Below, in pieces: positions 1 to 9,223 of a DNA stretch of 64,000 bases. Numbering within the stretch: position 1 is the stretch's first letter; each line of letters starts with the position of its first letter. Origin of the DNA: Pseudoalteromonas luteoviolacea (GTDB lineage: Bacteria > Pseudomonadota > Gammaproteobacteria > Enterobacterales > Alteromonadaceae); the NCBI RefSeq assembly GCF_001750165.1, contig NZ_CP015411.1:1082001-1146000 (forward strand), read 5' to 3'. Both the position numbers and the translations under genes were made by a program. Under the pieces are notes generated by a model, which was not told where the DNA came from, did not search any database, and saw only the letters and a program-made list of their open reading frames with translations.

Positions 1-674
1 CCTGTGGTTGTCGCTGCATCAGGGACTGCAAAAAAAGGTGCGAACTCACAACGTTTTCGGCCGTAGTCTTGGTCCGGCAAGTAATAGCATACTTTTTTAT
101 TCTGTAGGGCTTTCAATAACCCTTTTACATCACGTTTACCGATCAGGAATTCGTTGGAACGCAATCGACCCTTAGTCATGAAATATTCCATTAAGGGATT
201 ATTATGAGGACGATAGAAGCCAATACCTTGTGTGTGTGTACCTAATACTCTTCCTAACATCTCTAAGTGCAACATATGAGGTACCAACAGCAAAACACCT
301 TTGCCATTTTTATTCGCAGTCTCAAAATGTTCTAACCCTGAAATGGAGCCTACCGCTTTATTTACACGCCATTCTGGCCACCACCAAGCCATACCGGTTT
401 CAAAGGTTGCAATACCCGTATTTTCCATGTTTTGTAATACCATGGCATTGCGTTGGTGCTCATCCATATCCGGAAAGCATAGCTTTAGATTAACTTCGGC
501 AATTTTGCGACGTTTCTTTAAAAAGCGATGGACAAGCCGGCCAAGAAGTCGACCCAGCATAAACTGCACAGTTTGTGGTAACCAAGATAATGAGTATAAA
601 ACGATCACACCGAGCCAAGTTAACCAGAACTTAGGTGCTAAAAATTGCAGTTTAAATGTTGGATTATGAACCAA
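1..674 (-). CDS. lpxL: Lipid A biosynthesis lauroyl acyltransferase LpxL/HtrB (3' end beyond window)
   Basis: Transfers a secondary (usually lauroyl) acyl chain from acyl-ACP to Kdo2-lipid IVA at the inner membrane. The reverse strand is open from about 674 to base 1, and the reading frame continues past the window edge, so the C-terminus is missing. Visible features are an N-terminal hydrophobic anchor (FWLTWLGVIVLYSL), the basic stretch HRFLKKRRKIAEVNL, the conserved METGMAWWWPE-like block (here FETGMAWWWPEWRV), the HX4E acyltransferase motif in PHMLHLEMLG, GFYRPHNNP and YYLPDQDYG, all matching E. coli LpxL as I remember it. No ATG is suitably placed. I chose the TTG at 674-672, preceded by a GAGAG stretch, because it gives an N-terminus of the usual length. 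It lies on the same strand as tolC, about 125 bp downstream of it. Confidence 0.93.
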   Translation of the reverse strand, partial: MVHNPTFKLQFLAPKFWLTWLGVIVLYSLSWLPQTVQFMLGRLLGRLVHRFLKKRRKIAEVNLKLCFPDMDEHQRNAMVLQNMENTGIATFETGMAWWWPEWRVNKAVGSISGLEHFETANKNGKGVLLLVPHMLHLEMLGRVLGTHTQGIGFYRPHNNPLMEYFMTKGRLRSNEFLIGKRDVKGLLKALQNKKVCYYLPDQDYGRKRCEFAPFFAVPDAATTT

Positions 675-759
675 GTGGAATACTCTCGTACAACTATTAA
701 AGAGCGTAGTTTATCGATAACGACTGTGATGCTCAAGTAGCGAGGGAGAATGTCGGGAA

Positions 760-790
760 ATATCAGACCAGCGAACTGCTGATCTGATAT
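760..790 (-). terminator. Stem-loop downstream of tolC
   Basis: An 8-bp outer stem (ATATCAGA with TCTGATAT) and an inner CAGC/GCTG stem surround a 5-nt loop. It lies just after the tolC stop on the minus strand and is followed only by a short TTT run. It is a plausible intrinsic terminator separating tolC from lpxL. Confidence 0.6.
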
Positions 791-799
791 TGAGTGCAT

Positions 800-2149
800 T
801 TAAAGGGCAGCTTGAAGGCCTTTATTGATCGCTTCTAAATCTGCTCGGCTTAATTCGCCTGATGCTTGCTTTAACTGTAGAGTAGAAACAATGTATTCAT
901 AACGTAAGTTAGCTAAGTTTCGCTTTGCGCTATATAGGTTACGTGTGCTCACCAGTACATCTACAATTGTACGAGTACCTACTTCAAAACCAGCTTCAGT
1001 CGCTTGCAATGCACTTTCAGCAGAAACAACCGCTTGCTCAAGTGCGCGATAGGTCGCAACATTTGACATCACTTGATTGTATGACGTGATAACAGAGCGT
1101 GTTACGTTACGCATTGATGCTTCTAGATCTTCGCTAGCAGCAACATAAAGTGCTCGCGCTTGATCGGTTGCAGCGACGGTGCGGCCACCAGAGTAGATCG
1201 GGACATTCAAGTCTAAACGAATGTTGGTAGAATCTCCGCGCGGCGCCATTTCTCTGCCTGGGGAATTTTCAAGTGAATCTTGGTGAGTCGCAGTGAGAGA
1301 AAGTGTTGGATAGTGACCAGCCTGTGCCAAGTCAATCTGATCTTCAGCAATTTCTAAAGAGGCTTTTGCAACTTGCAGTGCTAAGTTTTTCTCTTTTGCA
1401 ATATCTATAAAGCCATCTGATTTTCTATTTGGTTTAACGGTAGAAAATTTGTCAGTATTTAGTGCGTTTAGCTTTGAGTGATACTTACCTGTGATCGTAC
1501 GAAGCGTTTCACGGGCTGTTTCTACGTCATTCGCTGTAACGATTTCATTGGCCACTGATTGGTCAAACTGAGCTTGTGCTTCGTGTACATCGGTGATTGC
1601 CGTTAAACCAACTTCATAGCGTTGCTTGGTTTGCTCTAGCTGACGCTCAATTGCGCGTTTTTCAGCTTGGACAAATTCCAAGTTGTCTAATTCACTTAAA
1701 ACATCAAAATAACCTCGAGCAATGCGTACAATCAGGTTTTGTTTTTCTTGTTCGTATTGCGTCAATGATTGCAAAGCGCGTTTTTCTGCAATAGAGAGGC
1801 TTTCCCAGATACCCATGTTAAAAATGGTTTGGTTCAGTGTTAGAGTACGGCTAAATGAATCACTCCAGCTATCGATCACTTGGTAATTGGTTGTATCATT
1901 TTGTGAAAGAGGAGCGCCAGTCGAGTCTGTATCAGAGTAACGGAAATTTAAGTTCAGAGAAGGTAGCAGTTCGCCAAGTGCGCTGTCTTGGGCATATTTC
2001 TGTGCATTCGCATTTGCTTTAGCACGCAAAACAGTAGGATCGTTTGCAGTTGCAATATCGTATACTTGTAATAAGTCCTCTGCGTTAGCGGCATTGCTTG
2101 ACAAAGCACAGCTCAAGCCAACCAGCATAGATAAAATGGTTTTTTTCAT
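800..2149 (-). CDS. tolC: TolC-family outer membrane channel
   Basis: Trimeric outer-membrane/periplasmic tunnel used by tripartite efflux pumps and type I secretion. The 449-aa protein begins with a typical signal peptide (MKKTILSMLVG... ending ANA before EDLLQVYD). The mature part has the two-fold repeated outer membrane efflux protein architecture: ANDPTVLRAKANANAQK and LGELLPSLNLNFRYSD in the first half, and YPTLSLTATHQDS with LDLNVPIYSGGRTVAATDQA in the second, where TolC-type alpha-helical coiled coils and short beta segments are expected. The closing GTRTIVDVLVSTRNLYSAKRNLA block is characteristic of TolC proper. It is divergent from nudF, the classic tolC/nudF arrangement of enterobacteria and Vibrio. 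The length is a little shorter than E. coli TolC, which has a longer C-terminal tail. Confidence 0.96.
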   Translation of the reverse strand: MKKTILSMLVGLSCALSSNAANAEDLLQVYDIATANDPTVLRAKANANAQKYAQDSALGELLPSLNLNFRYSDTDSTGAPLSQNDTTNYQVIDSWSDSFSRTLTLNQTIFNMGIWESLSIAEKRALQSLTQYEQEKQNLIVRIARGYFDVLSELDNLEFVQAEKRAIERQLEQTKQRYEVGLTAITDVHEAQAQFDQSVANEIVTANDVETARETLRTITGKYHSKLNALNTDKFSTVKPNRKSDGFIDIAKEKNLALQVAKASLEIAEDQIDLAQAGHYPTLSLTATHQDSLENSPGREMAPRGDSTNIRLDLNVPIYSGGRTVAATDQARALYVAASEDLEASMRNVTRSVITSYNQVMSNVATYRALEQAVVSAESALQATEAGFEVGTRTIVDVLVSTRNLYSAKRNLANLRYEYIVSTLQLKQASGELSRADLEAINKGLQAAL

Positions 2150-2360
2150 TATTTGTGCAGTCCTTAGACAATTTTGATGTCAGCATGTTACCTTGTTTTA
2201 AAACAAAATCCCAACGACAAACAAGAGATAAATGCAAAACAAGTGTAACAGAATATAATACTTAGTGAGTTCACATGCTGAGTATATTTACGTTAATTAA
2301 AAGCGATATGGGGATAAAATAGCCTAGATTAAACCCCTTTTGATGAATGTAGGATGAAAT

Positions 2361-2981
2361 ATGAAAGAAATTAGCCAATACAACCGAGAGCATGTGATGT
2401 TCAATGCGTCGCCGAAGAAGGTATTGTATGACGGTTTTTTCAAAATTGAAGAATATGTGTTTGAGCATGCATTGTTCGAAGGTGGGATAAGTGAGCCAAT
2501 ACGTCGAGAAATACTTGAGCGAGGTCATGCAGTTGCAGTATTGCCATATGATCCTATCAGCGATCAGGTTCTATTGATTGAGCAAATAAGAGTAGGTGCT
2601 TTGGCAACAAAAGAGTCACCTTGGTTGTTAGAGTGTATAGCTGGAATGGCCGAAGGGAGCGAAGATTTAGAAGCTGTTGCTAGAAAAGAAGCACAAGAAG
2701 AGGCGGGATTAGAACTCGGCGAATTACACTATATGCGTTCATATTTATCTAGTCCTGGTGGTACTACGGAGCGCCTATACTTATATCTTGCACAAGTGGA
2801 TTTGCGAGACTATCAAGGGGGCACATTTGGCTTGCCCGAAGAAGGGGAAGATATTAAAGCCCATGTAATGTCATATGATGAGGCGATGTGTAGGTTAGAA
2901 TCAGAGGAAATAGATAACGCTGCGACAGTGATTAGTCTACAATGGTTAGCGCTAAACAAATCTAAACTGTCATTTAAGTAG
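2361..2981 (+). CDS. nudF: ADP-ribose pyrophosphatase NudF (Nudix hydrolase)
   Basis: Hydrolyses ADP-ribose to AMP and ribose 5-phosphate in the cytoplasm. The 206-aa protein carries a Nudix box at about residues 95-117 (G95, E101, E110, E113, E114, G116). Lys109 stands where the consensus Arg normally is, a conservative change. The ATG at 2361 is preceded by AGGA at normal spacing. It is the first gene of a compact run nudF-yqiB-cpdA-yqiA-parE-parC, and yqiB starts 15 bp after its stop. The same order is known from E. coli and Vibrio, where cpdA and parE are likewise downstream of nudF. Confidence 0.94.
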   Translation: MKEISQYNREHVMFNASPKKVLYDGFFKIEEYVFEHALFEGGISEPIRREILERGHAVAVLPYDPISDQVLLIEQIRVGALATKESPWLLECIAGMAEGSEDLEAVARKEAQEEAGLELGELHYMRSYLSSPGGTTERLYLYLAQVDLRDYQGGTFGLPEEGEDIKAHVMSYDEAMCRLESEEIDNAATVISLQWLALNKSKLSFK

Positions 2982-2996
2982 TAAACGGGAGTCGTT

Positions 2997-3479
2997 TTGT
3001 CTGACTTGATCCACCAAAACCAGCACAATGGAAAGGCGCGTATGAGCGGTTATGTGCAGTCTTTACCCAAATATATCACACTGTGTGAGCGTAACTATTT
3101 ACGTGCACTTAAGGTGTTGCCTGAAGAGGTTATAGGCGCACGTCGTCAGATCAAGTTAGGTTCTATGGACTTTTTCATTGAGGTTGAAGCAGTAGAGAAA
3201 TACACAACGGACATCAAAGTGACTCAGCATCATAGTTTGAGTAGCCACCTTGGCCAGTTTCAGTTGGCTGTGAGGCTATATCACGATGCTAAAGTTGCCG
3301 AGGTGATCCAGCATAATTACCATCAACGAGTGAAGCCTTCGTACCGTTACCCTAATCCGAGTATGCACCATAAAGATGAAAAGTATCAACTGAATGCTTT
3401 TTTAGGCGATTGGTTAGTTGCCTGTGTCGAGAATGGTCGCGTACCGCTAGATTGGGATGTAAATAATGGCATGGTTTAA
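2997..3479 (+). CDS. yqiB: DUF1249 family protein YqiB
   Basis: Conserved protein of unknown molecular function found between nudF and cpdA in many gammaproteobacteria. The C-terminal half matches E. coli YqiB from memory: AVRLYHDAKVAEV, then RYPNPSMHHKDEKYQ and AFLGDWLVACVENGRV. Two starts are possible. The TTG at 2997 follows ACGGGAG and gives 160 aa. The ATG at 3042 gives 145 aa, closer to the E. coli length. The stop overlaps the cpdA start by 14 bp, implying translational coupling. No catalytic motif is evident to me. Confidence 0.85.
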   Translation: MSDLIHQNQHNGKARMSGYVQSLPKYITLCERNYLRALKVLPEEVIGARRQIKLGSMDFFIEVEAVEKYTTDIKVTQHHSLSSHLGQFQLAVRLYHDAKVAEVIQHNYHQRVKPSYRYPNPSMHHKDEKYQLNAFLGDWLVACVENGRVPLDWDVNNGMV

Positions 3480-4230
3480 TGCAACATTTGAATTTAATCA
3501 ATCGCAGTTAAAGCTTGCTCACATTACTGATACGCATCTATTTGAACAAAGTAGTGGAGAGTATTTTGCAGTAAACACAGCAGAGCATTTTAGGTGTGTT
3601 CTGGCAGATCTAGCGCTGCAAAATCTAGACGGAGTCATATTTGGGGGGGATCTCACTCAGGATCATACCTTCGGTTCTTATCAACTTTTTGCTCGTTTGA
3701 TTGATGAGTCAGCTTTGACGTGTCCAATTTTTTGGCTTCCTGGTAATCACGATGATATTGAGTATTTAAATGAGATAAGTCAGGGACAAATTGTATCGGC
3801 GAAAAAGATTGGTTTTGAATTAGGCCAAATACTATTAACGAATAGCAAAGGGCCGACTCCTGCTGGATGGGTAGGTGAAGTACATTTAGAAGAAATAATA
3901 CGCCAGTGTGTCGTACCAAGTATGGTTTTTTGTCATCATAACCCCCTTGCTATTCAAGGTTATTTGGATAAGCACATGCTTGAAAATGGCCCTCAATTAC
4001 TAAATCGATTAGTCGACTCGCAAAATGTCATCGCGCTTTTTCATGGCCATGTGCACAATGAGTATGTCTTTAGATTTAGGGAACTGCCTGTGTACGCTAC
4101 CCCCGCGACATCGATTCAGTTTAAAAAATTGACAGATGATTGGCAGCAAGAAAACCTCGGTGCTGGATATCGAATAATTAGCTGGTCAGCAGGTGGTATG
4201 CAGACAGAGGTAAAATGGCTAACAAAGTAA
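3466..4230 (+). CDS. cpdA: 3',5'-cyclic-AMP phosphodiesterase CpdA
   Basis: Calcineurin-like metallophosphoesterase that hydrolyses cAMP to AMP and so tunes CRP-dependent regulation. The 254-aa protein shows the class III phosphodiesterase metal ligands in order: D22 and H24 (DTH), D62 (GGDLTQD), the GNHD motif at 93-96, a histidine in FCHHNP, and the GHVHNEY block near residue 195. The ATG at 3466 lies inside the 3' end of yqiB. The 3' end overlaps yqiA by 16 bp. The position between yqiB and yqiA is the conserved cpdA locus. Confidence 0.95.
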   Translation: MAWFNATFEFNQSQLKLAHITDTHLFEQSSGEYFAVNTAEHFRCVLADLALQNLDGVIFGGDLTQDHTFGSYQLFARLIDESALTCPIFWLPGNHDDIEYLNEISQGQIVSAKKIGFELGQILLTNSKGPTPAGWVGEVHLEEIIRQCVVPSMVFCHHNPLAIQGYLDKHMLENGPQLLNRLVDSQNVIALFHGHVHNEYVFRFRELPVYATPATSIQFKKLTDDWQQENLGAGYRIISWSAGGMQTEVKWLTK

Positions 4231-4772
4231 TTTATATCCACGGTTTTAATAGTTCAGAGAAGTCATTTAAAGCCCAGCAATTAGGGGAATATTTTAAAGA
4301 CCATTGTGAATACCTTGTTCCTCGGTTACATTATGATCCGCGCATCGCAATGCTGCAGCTGGAAAGTATGATTGATGATGGATGCGCGTTGGTTGGCAGT
4401 TCTTTGGGTGGTTTTTTTGCCACATACTTATCACAAACGTTTAATTTACGCGCGGTAGTGGTCAATCCGGCTGTACGACCAGACAAATTACTATGGGATT
4501 ACCTTGGTCCTCAGTATAATCCCTATCAAGAATTGAATTATGAACTTACAATAGAACATATGACGGCATTACAGCGTATGCATATTGAAACGCTCTCAAT
4601 GCCAAGTAATGTTTTTCTATTGCAACAAACAGCAGATGAAGTGTTACCTTATCAAGATGCTGTAAATTATTATCGAGACTGTCCATCAATCATAGAATTT
4701 GGTGGCGACCACAGTTTCATGGGCTTTGAGAGGCACTTTAGTCGCATTGCCAACTATCTTAAAATTAAATAA
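4215..4772 (+). CDS. yqiA: YqiA-type alpha/beta hydrolase (esterase)
   Basis: Small serine esterase of the UPF0227/YqiA family. The physiological substrate is unknown. The 185-aa sequence begins VIYIHGFNSS, the oxyanion-side HG motif, and has the nucleophile elbow GSSLGG with Ser63. It carries NPAVRPDKLL after it, the late acid region LLQQTADEVLPY, and the catalytic His in GGDHSF near the C-terminus. The start overlaps cpdA, and parE begins 33 bp after the stop, so the gene belongs to the nudF-parE transcription unit. Confidence 0.92.
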   Translation: MANKVIYIHGFNSSEKSFKAQQLGEYFKDHCEYLVPRLHYDPRIAMLQLESMIDDGCALVGSSLGGFFATYLSQTFNLRAVVVNPAVRPDKLLWDYLGPQYNPYQELNYELTIEHMTALQRMHIETLSMPSNVFLLQQTADEVLPYQDAVNYYRDCPSIIEFGGDHSFMGFERHFSRIANYLKIK

Positions 4773-4805
4773 AACAGTTAGAACTAAAATTAGTCAGTAG
4801 CATTT

Positions 4806-6695
4806 ATGAGTCAGCAAAATTATAACGCAGAAGCCATTGAGGTGTTGAATGGCTTAGAGCCGGTTAAGCGCCGCCCTGGAATGTACACAGACACCACCCG
4901 ACCTAATCATTTAGGGCAAGAAGTTATTGATAACAGTGTCGATGAAGCGCTAGCAGGGCATGCAAGCAAAATTGATGTGATTTTGCATGAAGATAACTCG
5001 TTGCAAGTAATTGACGATGGTCGAGGCATGCCTGTGGATGTGCACCCTGAAGAAGGGATCCCAGGAGTTGAATTGATCCTGACTAAGCTCCATGCTGGTG
5101 GTAAATTTTCAAATAAGAACTATCAGTTTTCCGGTGGTTTGCACGGGGTTGGTATCTCAGTTGTAAACGCACTTTCTACGCGAGTAGAAGTAACGGTTAA
5201 GCGAGATGCTCAGCAATATGAAATCGCGTTTGAAAATGGTGATAAAGTTCAGGATTTAGAAGTCACTGGCAGTGTAGGCAAACGCAATACCGGTACTTCT
5301 GTACAGTTTTGGCCTGATTCGAGCTACTTCGACTCTGCTAATTTCTCTTTGACCAAGCTAAATCATTTACTTAAAGCGAAAGCTGTTTTATGCCCAGGTC
5401 TGCGCATTCGTTTTATTAATAAGCAAACCAAAGAAACGCAAGAATGGCATTATGAATCTGGTTTAGAAGACTATTTGAGTGACAGTGCAAAAGAGTTAGA
5501 AGTGCTACCTAAATCTCCGTTTACTGGGAGCTTTAGTGGCTCAACAGAAGGAGTTGATTGGGCACTGCACTGGCTACCTGAGGGAGGCGAGTCGATAGCT
5601 GAAAGTTATGTGAACTTGATCCCAACTGCGCAGGGCGGTACGCATGTGAATGGCTTAAGGCAAGGCTTGCTTGAAGCAATGCGAGAGTTCTGTGAATTCC
5701 GTAACTTGTTACCAAGAGGCGTTAAATTAACGCCAGATGACGTGTGGGATAAATGTAGCTACGTTTTATCTGTTAAGATGCAAGACCCACAGTTTGCGGG
5801 CCAAACGAAAGAAAAACTGTCGTCTCGCTCATGTGCAACCTTTGTGTCAGGTATAGTGAAAGACGCATTTAGTTTATGGCTCAACGAGCACACAGAAACA
5901 GCAGAGCTATTAGCTGAGCTGTGTATCAGCAATGCGCAAAAGCGTTTGCGTGCAGCGAAAAAGGTGGTACGTAAAAAGGTCACCAGTGGCCCGGCTCTGC
6001 CAGGTAAGCTCACCGACTGCTCGGGCAGTGAAACAGAGCGTTCAGAAATATTTTTGGTCGAGGGTGACTCTGCGGGCGGATCAGCCAAGCAAGCGCGTGA
6101 TAGAGAGTTTCAAGCCATCATGCCACTGCGTGGTAAAATTTTAAACACTTGGGAAGTGGATTCAGGCCAAATTCTTGCCTCCCAAGAAGTGCATGACATT
6201 TCAGTTGCACTTGGCATAGATCCGGACTCAACTGATTTATCGACGCTGCGTTATGGCAAGGTGTGTATTCTTGCCGATGCAGACTCCGATGGATTACACA
6301 TTGCAACGCTATTGTGCGCGCTATTTGTTAAGCATTTTCCAACCTTAGTACAGGCGGGACACGTGTACGTTGCTATGCCGCCGCTATTTAGAATTGATGT
6401 CGGCAAAGAAGTATTTTATGCCCTAGATGAAGATGAAAAACGTGGCATTTTAGATCGTATTGAAGCCGAAAAGAAACGCGGGAAAGTGAATGTTCAACGC
6501 TTTAAAGGGTTGGGTGAAATGAACCCAATGCAATTGCGTGAAACGACGATGGACCCGAATACTCGCCGCTTGGTTCAGCTCACGTTAGATGAGCAAGAGC
6601 AAACATTAGAAATGATGGATATGCTACTGGCGAAGAAACGCTCTGGTGATAGAAAGGCTTGGTTAGAGCAACATGGCGATAAAGCCGAGGTATAA
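4806..6695 (+). CDS. parE: DNA topoisomerase IV subunit B (ParE)
   Basis: ATPase subunit of topoisomerase IV, which decatenates daughter chromosomes. The 629-aa protein shows the GHKL ATPase fold: RRPGMYTDTTRPNHL, the Mg-binding Asn in VIDNSVDEAL, DDGRGMPV, and the ATP-lid GGLHGVGISVVNAL. The TOPRIM domain has EGDSAGGSAKQARDR, PLRGKILN and DADSDGLHI. The C-terminus has QRFKGLGEMNPMQL, as in all type IIA B subunits. The length matches E. coli ParE (630 aa). parC begins 18 bp downstream, so both subunits are made from one operon here, whereas in E. coli the two genes are separated by others. Confidence 0.98.
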   Translation: MSQQNYNAEAIEVLNGLEPVKRRPGMYTDTTRPNHLGQEVIDNSVDEALAGHASKIDVILHEDNSLQVIDDGRGMPVDVHPEEGIPGVELILTKLHAGGKFSNKNYQFSGGLHGVGISVVNALSTRVEVTVKRDAQQYEIAFENGDKVQDLEVTGSVGKRNTGTSVQFWPDSSYFDSANFSLTKLNHLLKAKAVLCPGLRIRFINKQTKETQEWHYESGLEDYLSDSAKELEVLPKSPFTGSFSGSTEGVDWALHWLPEGGESIAESYVNLIPTAQGGTHVNGLRQGLLEAMREFCEFRNLLPRGVKLTPDDVWDKCSYVLSVKMQDPQFAGQTKEKLSSRSCATFVSGIVKDAFSLWLNEHTETAELLAELCISNAQKRLRAAKKVVRKKVTSGPALPGKLTDCSGSETERSEIFLVEGDSAGGSAKQARDREFQAIMPLRGKILNTWEVDSGQILASQEVHDISVALGIDPDSTDLSTLRYGKVCILADADSDGLHIATLLCALFVKHFPTLVQAGHVYVAMPPLFRIDVGKEVFYALDEDEKRGILDRIEAEKKRGKVNVQRFKGLGEMNPMQLRETTMDPNTRRLVQLTLDEQEQTLEMMDMLLAKKRSGDRKAWLEQHGDKAEV

Positions 6696-6713
6696 CAAGA
6701 AGTAAGGTGTATC

Positions 6714-9002
6714 ATGACTGATCCACAGGCCCTCTCTTTACAGGGCATAGAACAATTACCTATGGGGCGTTTTACAGAAGACGCCTACTTAAATTATTCC
6801 ATGTATGTGATCATGGACCGGGCATTGCCACATATTGGTGATGGCCTTAAGCCTGTGCAGCGTCGTATCGTATATGCGATGAGTGAATTGGGCTTATCAG
6901 CCGCTGCAAAATATAAAAAGTCAGCACGTACAGTTGGTGATGTATTGGGTAAATACCACCCACATGGCGACAGTGCATGTTACGAAGCCATGGTATTAAT
7001 GGCACAGCCATTCTCTTACCGTTATCCACTTGTAGATGGTCAAGGTAACTGGGGTGCAGCTGACGATCCTAAATCATTCGCGGCAATGCGTTATACTGAA
7101 GCGCGTTTGTCTAAGTTCTCTGAGGTATTACTCAAAGAGCTTGGTCAAGGTACTGTGGATTGGGTGCCTAACTTTGACGGCACAATGAAAGAGCCGCAAG
7201 TATTACCAGCGAGACTGCCACACATCTTATTAAATGGTGTGACGGGTATCGCCGTTGGTATGGCGACGGACATTCCACCGCATAATGTCAATGAATTAGC
7301 CTCTGCTTGTTGTATGTTACTAGATAAGCCAAAAACAACGCTAGAAGAGTTGTTAGAAGTCGTCCAAGCGCCAGACTATCCAACTGAAGCGGAAATTATC
7401 ACTCCAAAAGACGATATTCGTAAAATCTACACTACGGGTCGCGGCTCGATTAAGATGCGCGCGGTGTTCCATGAAGAGCAGGGTGAAATCGTCATTACAG
7501 CACTGCCTCACCAGACATCAGGTGCAAAAGTGCTGGAGCAAATCGCAGCGCAAATGACTGCGAAGAAGCTGCCTATGGTTGCAGATTTACGCGATGAATC
7601 AGATCACGAAAACCCGACGCGCATTGTCGTTGTGCCTCGTTCTAACCGAGTCAAATCAGAGCCATTGATGGCGCACTTGTTTGCCACCACAGATCTTGAG
7701 AAAAACTACCGTGTAAACCTCAATATGATCGGGCTAGATGGCCGCCCTCAGGTTAAAGATCTACAACAGATTTTGTCTGAGTGGTTAATATTCCGTCGTG
7801 AGACAGTACGTAGGCGTTTGCAATATCGCTTAGATAAAGTATTGGCGCGTTTGCATATTCTAGAAGGCTTGATGATCGCCTTTTTGAATATTGATGAAGT
7901 GATTGAAATCATTAGAAATGAAGATGATCCAAAAGCGGAGCTCATAAAACGTTTTGATTTATCTGAAACGCAAGCTGAAGCCATTTTGGATCTGAAACTT
8001 CGTCATTTGGCGAAGTTAGAAGAGATGAAGATTCGCGGTGAGCAGGATGAGTTGAGCAAAGAGCGTGACAAGCTTGAACTTACTTTAGGTTCAGAGCGTC
8101 GCATGTCGACCTTGATGAAAAAGGAGATTCAAGAAGCGGCAGAGTTATACGGCGATGAAAGACGCTCACCTGTGATTGAGCGCCAAGAAGCGAAAGCGCT
8201 GAGTGAAAAAGATTTAATTCCATCTGAAGCGGTCACCGTTGTGCTATCTGAAAAGGGTTGGGCGCGTTTCGCCAAAGGCCATGACATTGATGCTGAGGGC
8301 TTAAATTATCGCTCAGGGGATGCCTATAAAGCATCGGCCAAAGGTAAAAGCAATCAACCAGCGGTCTTCTTGGATAGTTCGGGTCGTGCGTTCGCCACCG
8401 ATGCACACAGTTTGCCATCTGCAAGAAGTCAGGGGGAGCCTATGACTGGGCGCTTTAACCTCGCCGCGGGTGTGAACTTTGAACACGTCGTAATGGGTGA
8501 AGAGCAAGAGCTTTATTTGATGGCAACCGATGCAGGCTATGGCTTTATTGCTGAATTTAACGATTTAGTCAGTAAAAATAAAAATGGTAAAGCTTTGGTT
8601 AGCATTCCAAAAGGAGCTGAGCTCATTGCGCCAATTTCGGTGAATGATGTGGCGACTGATCGCTGTATGGCCATCTCCAATGAAGGGCGCATGCTATTAT
8701 TCCCGCTTAGAGACTTACCTAAGCTTGCGAAAGGCAAAGGGAATAAGATCATCTCCATTCCAAGTGCCAAGGTACAGGCAAGAGAAGAGTTTGTGAAAGT
8801 GCTCGCTGTGGTACCAGAAGGACGCGCAGTTACGTTGTACGCAGGTAAACGTAAATTAACGCTCAAGAGCTCGGACTTAGAACACTATTTTGGTGAGCGC
8901 GGTCGTCGTGGTAATAAATTACCTCGGGGGTTACAACGCGTTGATAATTTTGAAATTGAGTTAATTGAACAAGACGACTCAGAAGCAGATACGCCAGAAT
9001 AA
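6714..9002 (+). CDS. parC: DNA topoisomerase IV subunit A (ParC)
   Basis: DNA-cleaving subunit of topoisomerase IV. The 762-aa protein has the breakage-reunion domain with the catalytic tyrosine at about Y127 (AAMRYTEARLS). The quinolone-resistance-determining region reads HPHGDSACYEAMVL; Ser87 and Glu91 (E. coli Ser80/Glu84) are the wild-type residues, so no target mutation is visible at those two positions. Coiled-coil/tower segments follow around 430-500, and the C-terminal beta-pinwheel blades are degenerate, as usual for ParC. An ATG with AAGTAAGG upstream starts the gene. A G+C-rich hairpin follows the stop. Confidence 0.98.
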   Translation: MTDPQALSLQGIEQLPMGRFTEDAYLNYSMYVIMDRALPHIGDGLKPVQRRIVYAMSELGLSAAAKYKKSARTVGDVLGKYHPHGDSACYEAMVLMAQPFSYRYPLVDGQGNWGAADDPKSFAAMRYTEARLSKFSEVLLKELGQGTVDWVPNFDGTMKEPQVLPARLPHILLNGVTGIAVGMATDIPPHNVNELASACCMLLDKPKTTLEELLEVVQAPDYPTEAEIITPKDDIRKIYTTGRGSIKMRAVFHEEQGEIVITALPHQTSGAKVLEQIAAQMTAKKLPMVADLRDESDHENPTRIVVVPRSNRVKSEPLMAHLFATTDLEKNYRVNLNMIGLDGRPQVKDLQQILSEWLIFRRETVRRRLQYRLDKVLARLHILEGLMIAFLNIDEVIEIIRNEDDPKAELIKRFDLSETQAEAILDLKLRHLAKLEEMKIRGEQDELSKERDKLELTLGSERRMSTLMKKEIQEAAELYGDERRSPVIERQEAKALSEKDLIPSEAVTVVLSEKGWARFAKGHDIDAEGLNYRSGDAYKASAKGKSNQPAVFLDSSGRAFATDAHSLPSARSQGEPMTGRFNLAAGVNFEHVVMGEEQELYLMATDAGYGFIAEFNDLVSKNKNGKALVSIPKGAELIAPISVNDVATDRCMAISNEGRMLLFPLRDLPKLAKGKGNKIISIPSAKVQAREEFVKVLAVVPEGRAVTLYAGKRKLTLKSSDLEHYFGERGRRGNKLPRGLQRVDNFEIELIEQDDSEADTPE

Positions 9003-9008
9003 TAAGCC

Positions 9009-9033
9009 CATGAGCGGGCCCCGCCCGCTCATG
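9009..9033 (+). terminator. Hairpin terminating the nudF-parC unit
   Basis: A perfect 10-bp stem (CATGAGCGGG with CCCGCTCATG) with a 5-nt loop starts 7 bp after the parC stop. The downstream sequence is ATTTAAT rather than a clean U run, so termination may be partly dependent on other factors. Confidence 0.7.
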
Positions 9034-9223
9034 ATTTAATCAACGTTTATAATCTTTCTACTATTTTTCATTTCAACATCTTTTTTCCGTCATTTTGTCG
9101 TAAAAACTCTGATGTACCGCAAGCAATTTCTACCCGACTCAGCTAGAATACACGGTTATAAGTTATTCTTGTTCAGAGTGACACATGATCAGGTGCCACT
9201 CGCACTGACAATACGGGGTTTTT

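Noticed and set aside
230..669. Open reading frames on the + strand across the first 0.7 kb
   Set aside because: They lie opposite lpxL, whose minus-strand translation has clear acyltransferase motifs; the + frames show no family features.
2193..2206. TTGTTTTAAAACAA palindrome between tolC and nudF
   Set aside because: It is a simple AT-rich palindrome with no known matching operator; not enough to call a regulatory site.
6956..6990. Quinolone-resistance mutation in parC
   Set aside because: The key Ser and Glu residues (87 and 91) are the wild-type ones.
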